Shown piece after piece: positions 44,519 through 52,712 of a stretch of 64,000 bases of DNA. The stretch comes from Pseudomonas sp. R-28-1W-6. Lineage in GTDB: Bacteria; Pseudomonadota; Gammaproteobacteria; Pseudomonadales; Pseudomonadaceae. The notes beneath the pieces were generated by a model. It made no database searches, was not told the origin of the DNA, and saw nothing but the letters and a program-made list of their open reading frames with translations. The stretch covers positions 20,954-84,953 of the forward strand of contig NZ_WELK01000013.1 of the NCBI RefSeq assembly GCF_009799925.1. Direction: 5' to 3'. The translations under genes were made by a program, and so were the position numbers. Positions within the stretch are counted from its first letter, which is position 1. Every line of letters starts with the position of its first letter.

Positions 44519-46453
44519 ATGAGCCAGAACCCCGAAATGCCTTCGGCCCAGAGCGGCGCCGAACAGACTCCTGCGCCCGCCGTTTCCCCGCGAGCAGCGC
44601 AAGCACCGCGCAAACCGCGCGCCAGCCGCGCCAAAGCCGGCGCAGATGCGGCCGGGCAGGGCGCCCAGGCGGCGCCGAAGAAACCGCTGAAGAAGGCGGT
44701 GAAGAGCGCGCAGAGGCCGCTGGCGAAGAAGGCCGTGAGCAAGGCTGGCAAAGCTGAATCCGAGGTGCCGGCGACCGAGTTGGCCACTGCCGCCGAGCGC
44801 CACACCCTGGCGGTGACCCCGCTGATCGGCGTGCGCCCGCGCGATGTGCTGGGCGCCGCCGGCAGCCTGCTCAAGGCGGTGGTGCGCACCCCGCTGAAGG
44901 CCGGGCAGTACAGCGGCAACTACCTGCGCGAGCTGTATCGCATCGCCAGCGGCGAGTCGCAGCTGGCGCCGGCCCCCAAGGACAAGCGCTTCGCCGATCC
45001 GGCCTGGCAGAGCAACGCCTTTCTGCGTGCCCTGGTGCAGAGCTACCTGGCCGGCGAGCGCGAGCTCCAAGGCTTTATCGAGGCCTCGGATCTGGAAGGC
45101 GCCGACAAGGGCCGCGCGCGTTTCGTCGCCTCCCTGCTGGTCGACGCCCTGGCGCCCAGCAACCTGCTGCTGACCAACCCCACGGCGTTGCGCAAGGTGG
45201 TCGACACCGGCGGGCGCAGCCTGCTGCAGGGCGGCCGCCAGCTGGCACGTGACCTGCTGCACAACCGTGGCATGCCGAGCCAGGTCGACAGCGAGCCGTT
45301 CAAGCTGGGCGAGAACATCGCCACCGCCGAGGGCCAGGTGGTGTTTCGCAACAAGATGTTCGAGCTGCTGCAGTTCGCCCCGACCACCCCGAGCGTGTTC
45401 AGCCGCCCGCTGGTGATGTCGCCGCCGCAGATCAACAAGTACTACGCCGTGGACCTGTCGCCGCAGAAGAGCCTGATCAAGTGGGCACAGGACAGCGGCG
45501 TGCAGCTGTTCGTCATCAGCTGGCGCAACCCCACTGCCAAGCAGCGCGACTGGGGCCTGTCCGACTACGTGGAGTGCCTGGACCAGGCGGTGGACGTGGC
45601 GCGGCAGATCACCGGCAGCCCGGACGTGAACATGTGGGGCTCCTGTTCCGGCGGCATCACCCTGGCCGCCTACCTGGGCTGGCTGGCGGCCGTGGGCGAG
45701 AACGCCAAGGTGGCCAACACCTGCTGGGCGGTGTGCGTGCTGGACATGCCCGCGGTGATGGATGACACCAGCATCGGCCTGATCGCCACCCCGGCGGCGC
45801 TGGCCGCGGCCAAGGCCAATTCGCGGCGCAAGGGCGTGCTCAGCGGCCAGGAGATGGCGCGCATGTTCGCCTGGCTGCGGCCCAACGATCTGATCTGGAA
45901 CTACTGGGTCAACAACTACCTGCTGGGCAACAAGCCGCCGGCATTCGACATCCTGGCCTGGAACAGCGACACCACGCGCCTGCCGGCGAAGCTGCACGCC
46001 GACTACCTGGACCTGATCCAGCACAACCCCTTCAGCAACCCGAACAAGCTGTGGGTGCGCGGCCTGCCGATCGACATGAGCCAGGTGCAGGTCGGTGCCT
46101 ATGTGGTCGGCGGTACCACCGACCACATCACCCCCTGGCAGGGCTGCTATGGCACCGCCCGGCTGTTTGGCGAAGGCAGCACCTTCGTCCTGTCCAACGC
46201 CGGCCACCTGCAGAGCCTGGTCAATCCGCCGGGCAACCCCAAGGCCCACTTCCATGCCGCAACTGCCGCCCAGGCCGACGCCGAGGACTGGCTCAAGGCC
46301 GCCGGCGAGCGCCAGGAAGGCAGCTGGTGGCCGCACTGGCGGCAATGGATCGGCGAGCGTTCCGGCACCAGCCGCACGGCACCCGAATCGCTCGGCTCGA
46401 AGAAATACCCGGCGCTGTGCGCCGCCCCCGGCACCTACGTGCTGGAGCGCTAA
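44519..46453 (+). CDS. Polyhydroxyalkanoate synthase with Ala/Lys-rich N-terminal extension
   Basis: This 644-residue enzyme of the PhaC family polymerises hydroxyacyl-CoA. Catalytic Cys376 lies in the modified lipase box WGSCSGGI, Asp535 in GTTDHITPW and His563 in NAGHLQS. The N-terminal ~85 residues are an Ala/Lys/Pro-rich, histone-H1-like tail (AKAGADAAGQ, KKPLKKAVKSAQ, KKAVSKAGKA) that usual 560-residue class II synthases lack and that recalls the tail of phasin PhaF. No phaZ, phaD or second synthase is near. It lies 50 nt after the YeiH gene and 30 nt before the CoA-transferase pair. Confidence 0.92.
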   Translation: MSQNPEMPSAQSGAEQTPAPAVSPRAAQAPRKPRASRAKAGADAAGQGAQAAPKKPLKKAVKSAQRPLAKKAVSKAGKAESEVPATELATAAERHTLAVTPLIGVRPRDVLGAAGSLLKAVVRTPLKAGQYSGNYLRELYRIASGESQLAPAPKDKRFADPAWQSNAFLRALVQSYLAGERELQGFIEASDLEGADKGRARFVASLLVDALAPSNLLLTNPTALRKVVDTGGRSLLQGGRQLARDLLHNRGMPSQVDSEPFKLGENIATAEGQVVFRNKMFELLQFAPTTPSVFSRPLVMSPPQINKYYAVDLSPQKSLIKWAQDSGVQLFVISWRNPTAKQRDWGLSDYVECLDQAVDVARQITGSPDVNMWGSCSGGITLAAYLGWLAAVGENAKVANTCWAVCVLDMPAVMDDTSIGLIATPAALAAAKANSRRKGVLSGQEMARMFAWLRPNDLIWNYWVNNYLLGNKPPAFDILAWNSDTTRLPAKLHADYLDLIQHNPFSNPNKLWVRGLPIDMSQVQVGAYVVGGTTDHITPWQGCYGTARLFGEGSTFVLSNAGHLQSLVNPPGNPKAHFHAATAAQADAEDWLKAAGERQEGSWWPHWRQWIGERSGTSRTAPESLGSKKYPALCAAPGTYVLER

Positions 46454-46483
46454 GGCAGACGCCCCCAACCCCCGAGGACATCC

Positions 46484-47179
46484 ATGAACAAGATTTATCC
46501 CGATGCCCACGCCGCGCTGGCCGATATCGTCCGCGACGGCATCACCATCGCCTCCGGCGGCTTCGGCCTGTGCGGCATTCCCGAGGCGCTGATCGAGGCG
46601 CTGGGCGAAACCGGCAAGAAGGATTTCACCATCATCAGCAACAACTGCGGGGTCGACGACTTCGGCCTCGGCCCGCTGCTGTACAGCCGGCAGATCAGCA
46701 AGATGATTTCCTCCTACGTCGGCGGCAACAAGGAGTTCGAGCGCCAGTACCTGGCCGGCGAGCTCACGCTTGAGTTCACCCCCCAGGGCACCCTGGCCGA
46801 GAAGCTGCGCGCCGGCGGCGCCGGCATCCCGGCGTTCTACACCCGCACCGGCTACGGCACGCTGATCGCCGAGGGCAAGGAAACCCGCCAGTTCGACGGC
46901 CACTGGTACGTGATGGAGCGCTCGCTGACCGCCGACCTGGCGCTGATCAAGGGCGCCGTGGCCGACAAGGCCGGCAACCTGATGTTCAACAAGACCGCGC
47001 GCAACTTCAATCCGCTGTGCGCCAAGGCCGGCCAGGTGTGCGTGGCCGAGGTCGAGGAAATCGTCGAGATCGGCGAACTGGCCCCGGACGAAATTCACCT
47101 GCCGGGCATCTACGTGCAGCGCCTGGTGCTCAACCGCAGCCCGGAAAAACGCATCGAAGTCCGTACGGTGAGGAACTGA
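46484..47179 (+). CDS. 3-oxoacid (acetoacetate:succinyl-type) CoA-transferase subunit A
   Basis: The protein has 231 residues, CoA-transferase family I alpha subunit. Visible marks are ASGGFGLCGIPEALI, the NNCGVDDFGLGPLL segment and EFTPQGTLAEKLRAGGAGIPAFYT, as in ScoA/PcaI-like proteins. It moves CoA from succinyl-CoA to a 3-oxo acid, probably acetoacetate, which is the common product of BKACE enzymes encoded in the same block. Subunit B follows after 2 nt. Confidence 0.93.
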   Translation: MNKIYPDAHAALADIVRDGITIASGGFGLCGIPEALIEALGETGKKDFTIISNNCGVDDFGLGPLLYSRQISKMISSYVGGNKEFERQYLAGELTLEFTPQGTLAEKLRAGGAGIPAFYTRTGYGTLIAEGKETRQFDGHWYVMERSLTADLALIKGAVADKAGNLMFNKTARNFNPLCAKAGQVCVAEVEEIVEIGELAPDEIHLPGIYVQRLVLNRSPEKRIEVRTVRN

Positions 47180-47181
47180 TC

Positions 47182-47811
47182 ATGGCCTGGACCCGTGAAG
47201 AAATGGCGCAGCGCGCCGCCCTTGAGCTGCAGGATGGCTTCTACGTCAACCTCGGCATCGGCCTGCCGACCCTGGTGGCCAACTACATCCCCGAAGGCAT
47301 GGACGTGTGGCTGCAAAGCGAGAACGGCCTGCTCGGCATCGGCCCGTTCCCCGGCGAGGAGGAGATCGACGCCGACCTGATCAACGCCGGCAAGCAGACC
47401 ATCACCACCCTGGCCGGCAGCAGCTTCTTCGACAGCGCCGAGAGCTTCGCCATGATCCGCGGCGGCCACATCAACCTGGCCCTGCTTGGCGCCATGCAGG
47501 TGTCGGAGCAGGGCGACCTGGCCAACTGGATGATCCCCGGCAAGATGGTCAAGGGCATGGGCGGCGCCATGGACCTGGTGGCCGGCGTCAAGCGCGTGGT
47601 GGTGATGATGGAACACTGCGCCAAGGGCGGCGCGCACAAGATCCTCGAACGCTGCGACTTGCCGCTGACCGGCGTCGGCGTGGTCAACCGGATCATCAGC
47701 GACCTGGCCGTGCTGGATGTCACCGCGCAGGGCCTGCGCCTGGTGGAAATGGCCCCGGGCGTGAGCTTTGCCGACCTGCAGGCGGCCACCGGCTGCCAGA
47801 TCCTGAACTAA
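47182..47811 (+). CDS. 3-oxoacid CoA-transferase subunit B
   Basis: The protein has 209 residues, the beta subunit paired with 46484-47179. The catalytic glutamate that forms the glutamyl-CoA intermediate is E47 in LQSENGLLGIGP. GLPTLVANYIP precedes it, and GAMDLVAGVKRVVVMMEH follows near 125. The ATG at 47182 has GAGG upstream and follows subunit A by 2 nt. It is last in the 44519-47811 unit. Confidence 0.94.
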   Translation: MAWTREEMAQRAALELQDGFYVNLGIGLPTLVANYIPEGMDVWLQSENGLLGIGPFPGEEEIDADLINAGKQTITTLAGSSFFDSAESFAMIRGGHINLALLGAMQVSEQGDLANWMIPGKMVKGMGGAMDLVAGVKRVVVMMEHCAKGGAHKILERCDLPLTGVGVVNRIISDLAVLDVTAQGLRLVEMAPGVSFADLQAATGCQILN

Positions 47812-48152
47812 CAAGCTGTCGGCGATCTCGCCAGCCGCAGCCGGCGGTAGCCCGCCATGGCCGACGCGCGGCAGATCCCGGACAGACAGCAAGAGTCGCG
47901 TAGCGTTACTCCATGGCGGTGCGTGGCACTCTTCCGGGGCGCATTCCCCCGGTTCTTTACGGCGGCCGCTGTGGTGGCCGACCGTTTTTTATTCCAGCGC
48001 TGCGAGCTGCCTGGTGCAGCGTCGCAGCCAAGCCTCGGCCGGCACCGGCGTGCCGTGCTGCAACTGCCTTCAGCACGGCGGGAGTCAAGCGAAGTAACCG
48101 AGTCGATTCGTCAGAACACCCGCCATAACAATAAAAAGCAAGGAGAGGGAAG
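47812..48152. other. Gap after the CoA-transferase pair
   Basis: I see no gene, no 21-bp tandem operator and no clear hairpin with a T-run. A short A+T-rich patch near 48118-48145, including AAGGAGAGG, is the ribosome site region of the next gene. Confidence 0.4.
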
Positions 48153-48926
48153 ATGCCAACGAAAGTGCTGCTGGGTCTGTTGTGCCTGCTGAGTTCACTG
48201 GCCTGGGGAGAGGGGCGCAGCATCCGCCAGTTGAGTGAGCTGGGCAGTCGCAGCCAACTGCTCTGCGCCAGTGCCTTGCTGTACTTCAATCCGCAGGAGC
48301 GCGAGCCCGATCCCCGTGGCCTGACGGCGGTGTTCTACCACCTGCAGAGCCTGGATACGAGCATTGTGCAGCTCGGCCAGCCGGCCGAGCTGATGCAGCC
48401 TCTGCGGGTCATGCGGCGGGTGTTTGCCGAGCTGGACGGCCTGCCCAGGAGCCAGCGCCAGCGTTACCCGCAGCTGGTCCGGGAGTTGTTGCTGCAGCAG
48501 CGCCAGCTGCGCAAGGCCGCCGCCGAGCTGCAGGCACCGCTGAGCCCGGCCGAGGTGGCGGCAAGGCTGCCCCTCAACGCGCAGAGCAATGCGCTGGCCA
48601 GCCTGCTGCTGGATTACCAGCTGCGCCATTACCCGCTGGGAGACCAGCAGCAGACGCCCATGGCGAACGCGGCGCTGCAGGCGCTCGACCTGCGCATCAC
48701 CCAGGGCTTCGAGGCCTTGCTGGAGAGCTACCCGGCGCATGCCGAGGCGTTGCGCAAGATCCGGAGCAACTACCAGTTCGTGCGTGCCGAGTTGCTGCAC
48801 AGCACCAACCAGAGCCACGGCGGCGCCGAGTTCTATCTGGGTCGCGCCGTGCTCGATCTCGATGAGCTGGCCATGACCATCGAGGCCGAGAGTGGCTCGA
48901 TGACGGCGGTCAGCCTTAACCACTGA
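48153..48926 (+). CDS. Exported protein of unknown function
   Basis: The protein has 257 residues and I do not recognise the family. Residues 1-19 form a signal peptide (LLGLLCLLSSLAWG). The rest is strongly alpha-helical and Leu/Gln/Arg-rich (LVRELLLQQRQLRKAAAEL), with no membrane helix, suggesting a soluble periplasmic helical bundle. Two cysteines occur, one in the signal region and C38 (QLLCASALLYFNP). AAGGAGAGGG precedes the ATG. It lies 14 nt before the SDR gene, likely the same transcript. Confidence 0.8.
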   Translation: MPTKVLLGLLCLLSSLAWGEGRSIRQLSELGSRSQLLCASALLYFNPQEREPDPRGLTAVFYHLQSLDTSIVQLGQPAELMQPLRVMRRVFAELDGLPRSQRQRYPQLVRELLLQQRQLRKAAAELQAPLSPAEVAARLPLNAQSNALASLLLDYQLRHYPLGDQQQTPMANAALQALDLRITQGFEALLESYPAHAEALRKIRSNYQFVRAELLHSTNQSHGGAEFYLGRAVLDLDELAMTIEAESGSMTAVSLNH

Positions 48927-48940
48927 ACAGGAGCATTCCC

Positions 48941-49783
48941 ATCAAGCCTTGCATACTGATTACCGGTGTCTCTTCGGGCATCGGTCTGGACTGCGCGCGC
49001 CTGCTGATCGAGCGGGGTTACCGGGTCATCGGCACGTTGCGCCGCGAAGAAGAGGGGCGGCGGCTGCGCGCCGAACTGGGCGAGGCCTTCACCCCCTTGC
49101 TGCTGGATGTCACCGATCAGGCCGCATTGCCGGCAGCCGTGCTGCAGGTCGAGGCCTGGGTGGGTGAGGCGGGGCTGGCGGCGCTGGTCAACAATGCCGG
49201 CATCGCCTCGCCGGGTGGCCCCTTGCTGCTGCAGCCGCTGGCCGAAATGCGCAGCATGTTCGAGGTCAACCTGTTCGGCCTGCTGGCCGTCACCCAGGCC
49301 TTTGCGCCCTTGCTCGGTGCCCGGCGCGGGCATGCTGGACCGGTGGGGCGGCTGATCAATATCAGTTCGGTGGCCGGGCGCGTGGCAACACCGCTGAACG
49401 GCTGCTACGCCGCCAGCAAGCATGCGCTGGAGGCGGTGAGTGACGCGTTGCGGGTGGAGTTGGGCATCCATGGCATCGAGGTGGTCGTGATCGAGCCGGG
49501 GCCGATTCGCACGCCGATCTGGGACAAGGCCAGGCCCGATCCGCGCTATGACGGCAGCGCTTACCAGGGCGCGATGCAGGCGATGAATGCGCTGGTGGCG
49601 CTGAATGCGGCCAAGGGCGCGCCGGTGAGACGGGTCAGCCAGGCGCTGCTGCGTGCCCTCCAGGCGCCTCGGCCGAAGCCGCGCTATCCCTTGCATGGCA
49701 TGTGGTACCTGGCCGCGCTGGTGCCTGCCCGCTGGCTCGATCGGTTGCTGGCCAGGCGCATGGCGCTGCCGCCGCGCACCTAG
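48941..49783 (+). CDS. Short-chain dehydrogenase/reductase with apparent ATC start
   Basis: The protein has about 280 residues and is a classical SDR. The cofactor loop T-G-V-S-S-G-I-G is at 8-15, NNAG at 84-87, the catalytic Ser at 142-143 (INISS), and Tyr156-x3-Lys160 (YAASK). The C-terminal extension, with a hydrophobic helix near 250-265, resembles retinol/17-beta-hydroxysteroid dehydrogenases. No ATG, GTG or TTG precedes the cofactor loop. The reading frame from an AGGAG site 7 nt away begins ATC (48941), and a start at the next TTG (49037) would delete the cofactor loop. It could oxidise the hydroxyl made by a dioxygenase to a beta-keto group (inference). Confidence 0.85.
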   Translation: MKPCILITGVSSGIGLDCARLLIERGYRVIGTLRREEEGRRLRAELGEAFTPLLLDVTDQAALPAAVLQVEAWVGEAGLAALVNNAGIASPGGPLLLQPLAEMRSMFEVNLFGLLAVTQAFAPLLGARRGHAGPVGRLINISSVAGRVATPLNGCYAASKHALEAVSDALRVELGIHGIEVVVIEPGPIRTPIWDKARPDPRYDGSAYQGAMQAMNALVALNAAKGAPVRRVSQALLRALQAPRPKPRYPLHGMWYLAALVPARWLDRLLARRMALPPRT

Positions 49784-49812
49784 CGGAGCGGCAGCGCTGT
49801 TCCCCCAACCGG

Positions 49813-50835
49813 CTAGCTGTGCTTGCGCGGGACGATGTTGTGCTCGCTGCGCCAGGCGGCCGGCGGCATGCCGAACTGCGAGATGAACCAGCGGGTGAAG
49901 GAGCTCGGCAGCGAGTAACCGAGCATGTCGGCAATGCGCGCCAGGGAGTAGCCGGGGTTTTCCATGTAGCGAATCACCAGCTCGCGGCGCACGCTGTTGA
50001 TCAGCTCGCTGAAGGTGACCCCGCCTTCATCCTCCAGGCGTCGCTGCAGGGTGCGCACGTTCATGCCCTGGGCCTGGGCGATCTGTTCGATGGTCGCCCG
50101 TCCCATCGGCAGCAGCAGGTAGATGGCCTTGCGCACGTCCAGCGCCAGCGAGCGTTCACTGGAGTTTTGCAGGGAGTCCAGATAGCGCTGGGCGTGGCGA
50201 GCCATGGCGGCATTGGCCAGCGGGTTGGCGGTATCCAGGTTGGTCGAGGGGCCGACGATGCCGTTGAACTCGCTGCCGAACTCCAGTGGGCAGGCAAACA
50301 TGCGCCGGTGTACCGACAGGTCCGCGGGAGCCTCGTGGGTGAAGTTGACGCTGATCGGGTGCCAGTGCGCGCCGAGCAGGGCGGCGCAGAAGCGGTGCAT
50401 CACGCCGATGGCCAGTTCTGTGGCCTGGCGGCTGTGCCCGGGGTAGTCGCTGACGATTTCTTCGCGAATGATCACCGTCTTGCCGGCCTCCTCGATGAAG
50501 ATCGCCAGCGAGTCATTCATCAGGTGACGGTACTGCACGATCACCTGCAGCGCATCGCGCAGGCTGTGCTGGTGGCTGAGCAGCAGGCTGACCTCGCCGA
50601 AGTCGGACAACTGGCGCAGTTCGGCCATGCGCAGGCCGAAGGTCTCGCAGCCACTCTCGCGGGCCGATTCTTCCATCAGGCGGATGGCCGCCTCTACCGG
50701 AATGCGCTGCTCCGGGTCGTTGAGTACGGCCTGGCTCAGGCCAGCCTTGGACATCAGGGCATGGGTGTTCAGGCCGTACTGGCGAGCAACTTCCAGGTAG
50801 TTGGTCAGTACGGCGGAACGGGCTTGGGCAGTCAT
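49813..50835 (-). CDS. AraC-family transcriptional regulator (Arabinose_bd-type sensor domain)
   Basis: The protein has 340 residues. The N-terminal ligand domain (about 15-205) is of the Arabinose_bd/OruR type (LNTHALMSKAGLSQAVLNDPEQRIPVEAAIRLME). The C-terminal double helix-turn-helix (about 235-330) includes IEQIAQAQGMNVRTLQRRLEDEGGVTF and SLARIADMLGYSLPSSFTRWFISQFGMPP. It is divergent from the chemoreceptor gene and shares with it the intergenic tandem-repeat site C (50909). I infer that this protein binds the four 21-bp tandem sites and activates the block. It is the only transcription factor encoded between 35 and 63 kb. Confidence 0.94.
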   Translation of the reverse strand: MTAQARSAVLTNYLEVARQYGLNTHALMSKAGLSQAVLNDPEQRIPVEAAIRLMEESARESGCETFGLRMAELRQLSDFGEVSLLLSHQHSLRDALQVIVQYRHLMNDSLAIFIEEAGKTVIIREEIVSDYPGHSRQATELAIGVMHRFCAALLGAHWHPISVNFTHEAPADLSVHRRMFACPLEFGSEFNGIVGPSTNLDTANPLANAAMARHAQRYLDSLQNSSERSLALDVRKAIYLLLPMGRATIEQIAQAQGMNVRTLQRRLEDEGGVTFSELINSVRRELVIRYMENPGYSLARIADMLGYSLPSSFTRWFISQFGMPPAAWRSEHNIVPRKHS

Positions 50836-50908
50836 GGTGGGGCTCGCTCTCGAGGCGGCTCTTGGTTGGCCGCGTGGCTTGGACAGGCGGATAGCTTATA
50901 AGGCCTTA

Positions 50909-50971
50909 GTCATGAAATGAAAAGTGCCTGGCAGCCAAAGCTAAGCGGCGGGCCTGCCGCATTTTTACAAT
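50909..50971 (+). promoter_or_regulatory. Tandem-repeat operator/promoter C (araC / chemoreceptor intergenic)
   Basis: Half-site 1 at 50909 is GTCATGAAATGAAAAG and half-site 2 at 50930 is GGCAGCCAAAGCTAAGCG (weaker), spaced 21 nt. The -10-like TACAAT is at 50966-50971, 36 nt from the start of half-site 2, so transcription points to the chemoreceptor gene at 51134. The araC start is 73 nt away on the other side, so feedback on araC is also possible. Confidence 0.7.
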
Positions 50972-51133
50972 CCTGACCAGCTCGCTGGGTTAAGTAACCT
51001 GGCACGGCAACCCCCAAAGGCCTGCGGCCACGGGGCGTAAACGACCTTCTGTCCCTGCCGTCGCGCAACCGCTCGGTGGCAGCGGAGTGCGATCCCGATA
51101 GGCAGTCGCGCGGTATCACGCGCAGGAGTAACG

Positions 51134-52699
51134 ATGCGAAGCAACATGCCGCTCAGTGGCCGGGAGAGTGTGTTCCCGGCTGAGCAACGCCTGATTTCCA
51201 CCACCGATACCAAGGGCCAGCTCACCTCCTGCAATGACGAGTTCATTGCCGTCAGTGGTTTCAGCCGCGAGCAGCTGATCGGCAGCCCGCACAATCTGGT
51301 GCGGCATCCGCAGATGCCGGCACAGGTGTTCCGGCAGATGTGGGAGTACCTCAAGGCCGGCAAGAGCTGGATGGGCATCGTGCAGAACCGCGGCAGCAAT
51401 GGCGATCATTACTGGGTCAATGCCTATGTCACACCGATTTTCGAGCAGGACCGGGTGGTGGGCTATGAGTCGGTACAGGTGAGGGCGGATGCCGATCAGG
51501 TGCGCCGGGCCAGTGCCCTCTACGCGCGCCTGAACCAGGGGCGTGCGGCGGCATCGCTGGGCGAGCGTCTCGGCGTGGCGGCGCGCTTCCTGTTGCTGCC
51601 GCTGCTCGGTGCGCTACTGGGGCCGCTGCTGTTCATGGCCGGCCATGCCGGCCTCGGTATCGCCCTGTTGGTGCTGGCGTCGCTGGGGCAGACCGTCGCC
51701 ACCCTGGGCTTCGTCAAGCGGGCCCTGCTGCGGGTGGCCCAGACGGCGCCCAAGGCCTTCGACAGCGAGCTGGTGGCGCACACCTACACCGACGATACCG
51801 GCGCCGTGGCGCGCCTGCAGCTGGTGCTGATCAGCGAGGGCACGCGAATCCGCACGGCCCTCGGTGTGCTCGGCGACTATGCCACGCGCACCGCCAGCCA
51901 GGCCTCGCAGAATGGCCAATTGGTGCAGCAGGCCGAGAAGGCACTGCAGGCGCAGCAGGTCGAGGCCGAGATGGCGGCCACCGCGATGAACCAGATGGCC
52001 GCCTCGATCGGTCAGGTCGCCGTGCATGTGCAGCAGACTGCCGAGGAGGCAAGCCAGGTCAACCAGCTGTCGCGGGGCGGCAGCCGCCAGGCCCAGCAGA
52101 GCCGTGCGGTGGTGGAGAAGCTGGCGCGCACGGTGGATGGCATCAGCGCCTCGGTGGCGGGGCTGGCCAGCGAGGCACAGTCGATCCAGCAGGCGGCCAA
52201 CATGATTCGCGCCATTGCCGAGCAGACCAATCTGCTGGCCCTGAATGCCGCCATCGAAGCGGCCCGGGCCGGCGAGCAGGGCCGCGGTTTTGCCGTGGTG
52301 GCCGACGAGGTGCGGGCGCTGGCCTCGAAGACCCAGGAGTCCACCGAGGCGATCCAGGGCATCATCGCCAGCCTGCAGGGCGTTGCGGGCCAGGCGGTGC
52401 AGATTGCCCGTCAGGGCAGCGAAGAGGCGCGTGCCGGGGTGGCGCGGGTGGTCGAGACCGAGCAGGCGCTGGACGGGATCACCGCCGCGGTCGAACGCAT
52501 CCACCAGATGGCCGAGCAGATGGCCTCCGCAGCCGAGCAGCAGAACCTGGTGGCCGAGGACGTGTCGCGGCAGATCAGCAATATCTCCATGGCCGCCGAG
52601 CAGAACGCCGAAGTCACCGCGCGCTCCGCCCATCTGGGCGGCGAGCTGGAAGCCACCGCCCATTCGCTGCACGCGCTGGTCGCACGCTTCAATAGCTGA
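51134..52699 (+). CDS. Aer-like methyl-accepting chemotaxis protein with N-terminal PAS domain
   Basis: The protein has 521 residues. The PAS domain (about 10-120) has ISTTDTKGQLTSCNDEFIAVSGFSREQLIG and the WMGIVQNRGSNGDHYWVNAYVTPIFE segment typical of Aer. Two hydrophobic stretches follow (about 152-200) without a large periplasmic loop. The signalling domain (about 265-515) carries the hairpin tip IAEQTNLLALNAAIEAARAGEQGRGFAVVADEVRALA. Sensing is therefore intracellular (redox/energy or a cytosolic ligand). Operator C directly precedes it, and the c-di-GMP gene follows by 13 nt. Confidence 0.95.
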   Translation: MRSNMPLSGRESVFPAEQRLISTTDTKGQLTSCNDEFIAVSGFSREQLIGSPHNLVRHPQMPAQVFRQMWEYLKAGKSWMGIVQNRGSNGDHYWVNAYVTPIFEQDRVVGYESVQVRADADQVRRASALYARLNQGRAAASLGERLGVAARFLLLPLLGALLGPLLFMAGHAGLGIALLVLASLGQTVATLGFVKRALLRVAQTAPKAFDSELVAHTYTDDTGAVARLQLVLISEGTRIRTALGVLGDYATRTASQASQNGQLVQQAEKALQAQQVEAEMAATAMNQMAASIGQVAVHVQQTAEEASQVNQLSRGGSRQAQQSRAVVEKLARTVDGISASVAGLASEAQSIQQAANMIRAIAEQTNLLALNAAIEAARAGEQGRGFAVVADEVRALASKTQESTEAIQGIIASLQGVAGQAVQIARQGSEEARAGVARVVETEQALDGITAAVERIHQMAEQMASAAEQQNLVAEDVSRQISNISMAAEQNAEVTARSAHLGGELEATAHSLHALVARFNS

Positions 52700-52712
52700 G
52701 TGGGTGCCTGAC

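Noticed and set aside
44078..47098. 1006-codon minus-strand open frame
   Set aside because: It is antisense to the PHA synthase and neighbours, with no ribosome site or recognisable domain, whereas the plus strand shows complete catalytic motifs.
35718..47811. The block as a carnitine or gamma-butyrobetaine catabolic cluster
   Set aside because: The dioxygenases are 282-residue TauD-type without the extra N-terminal domain of butyrobetaine hydroxylase. No carnitine dehydrogenase, betainyl-CoA thioesterase or betaine-type binding protein is present. Only the reaction logic is similar.
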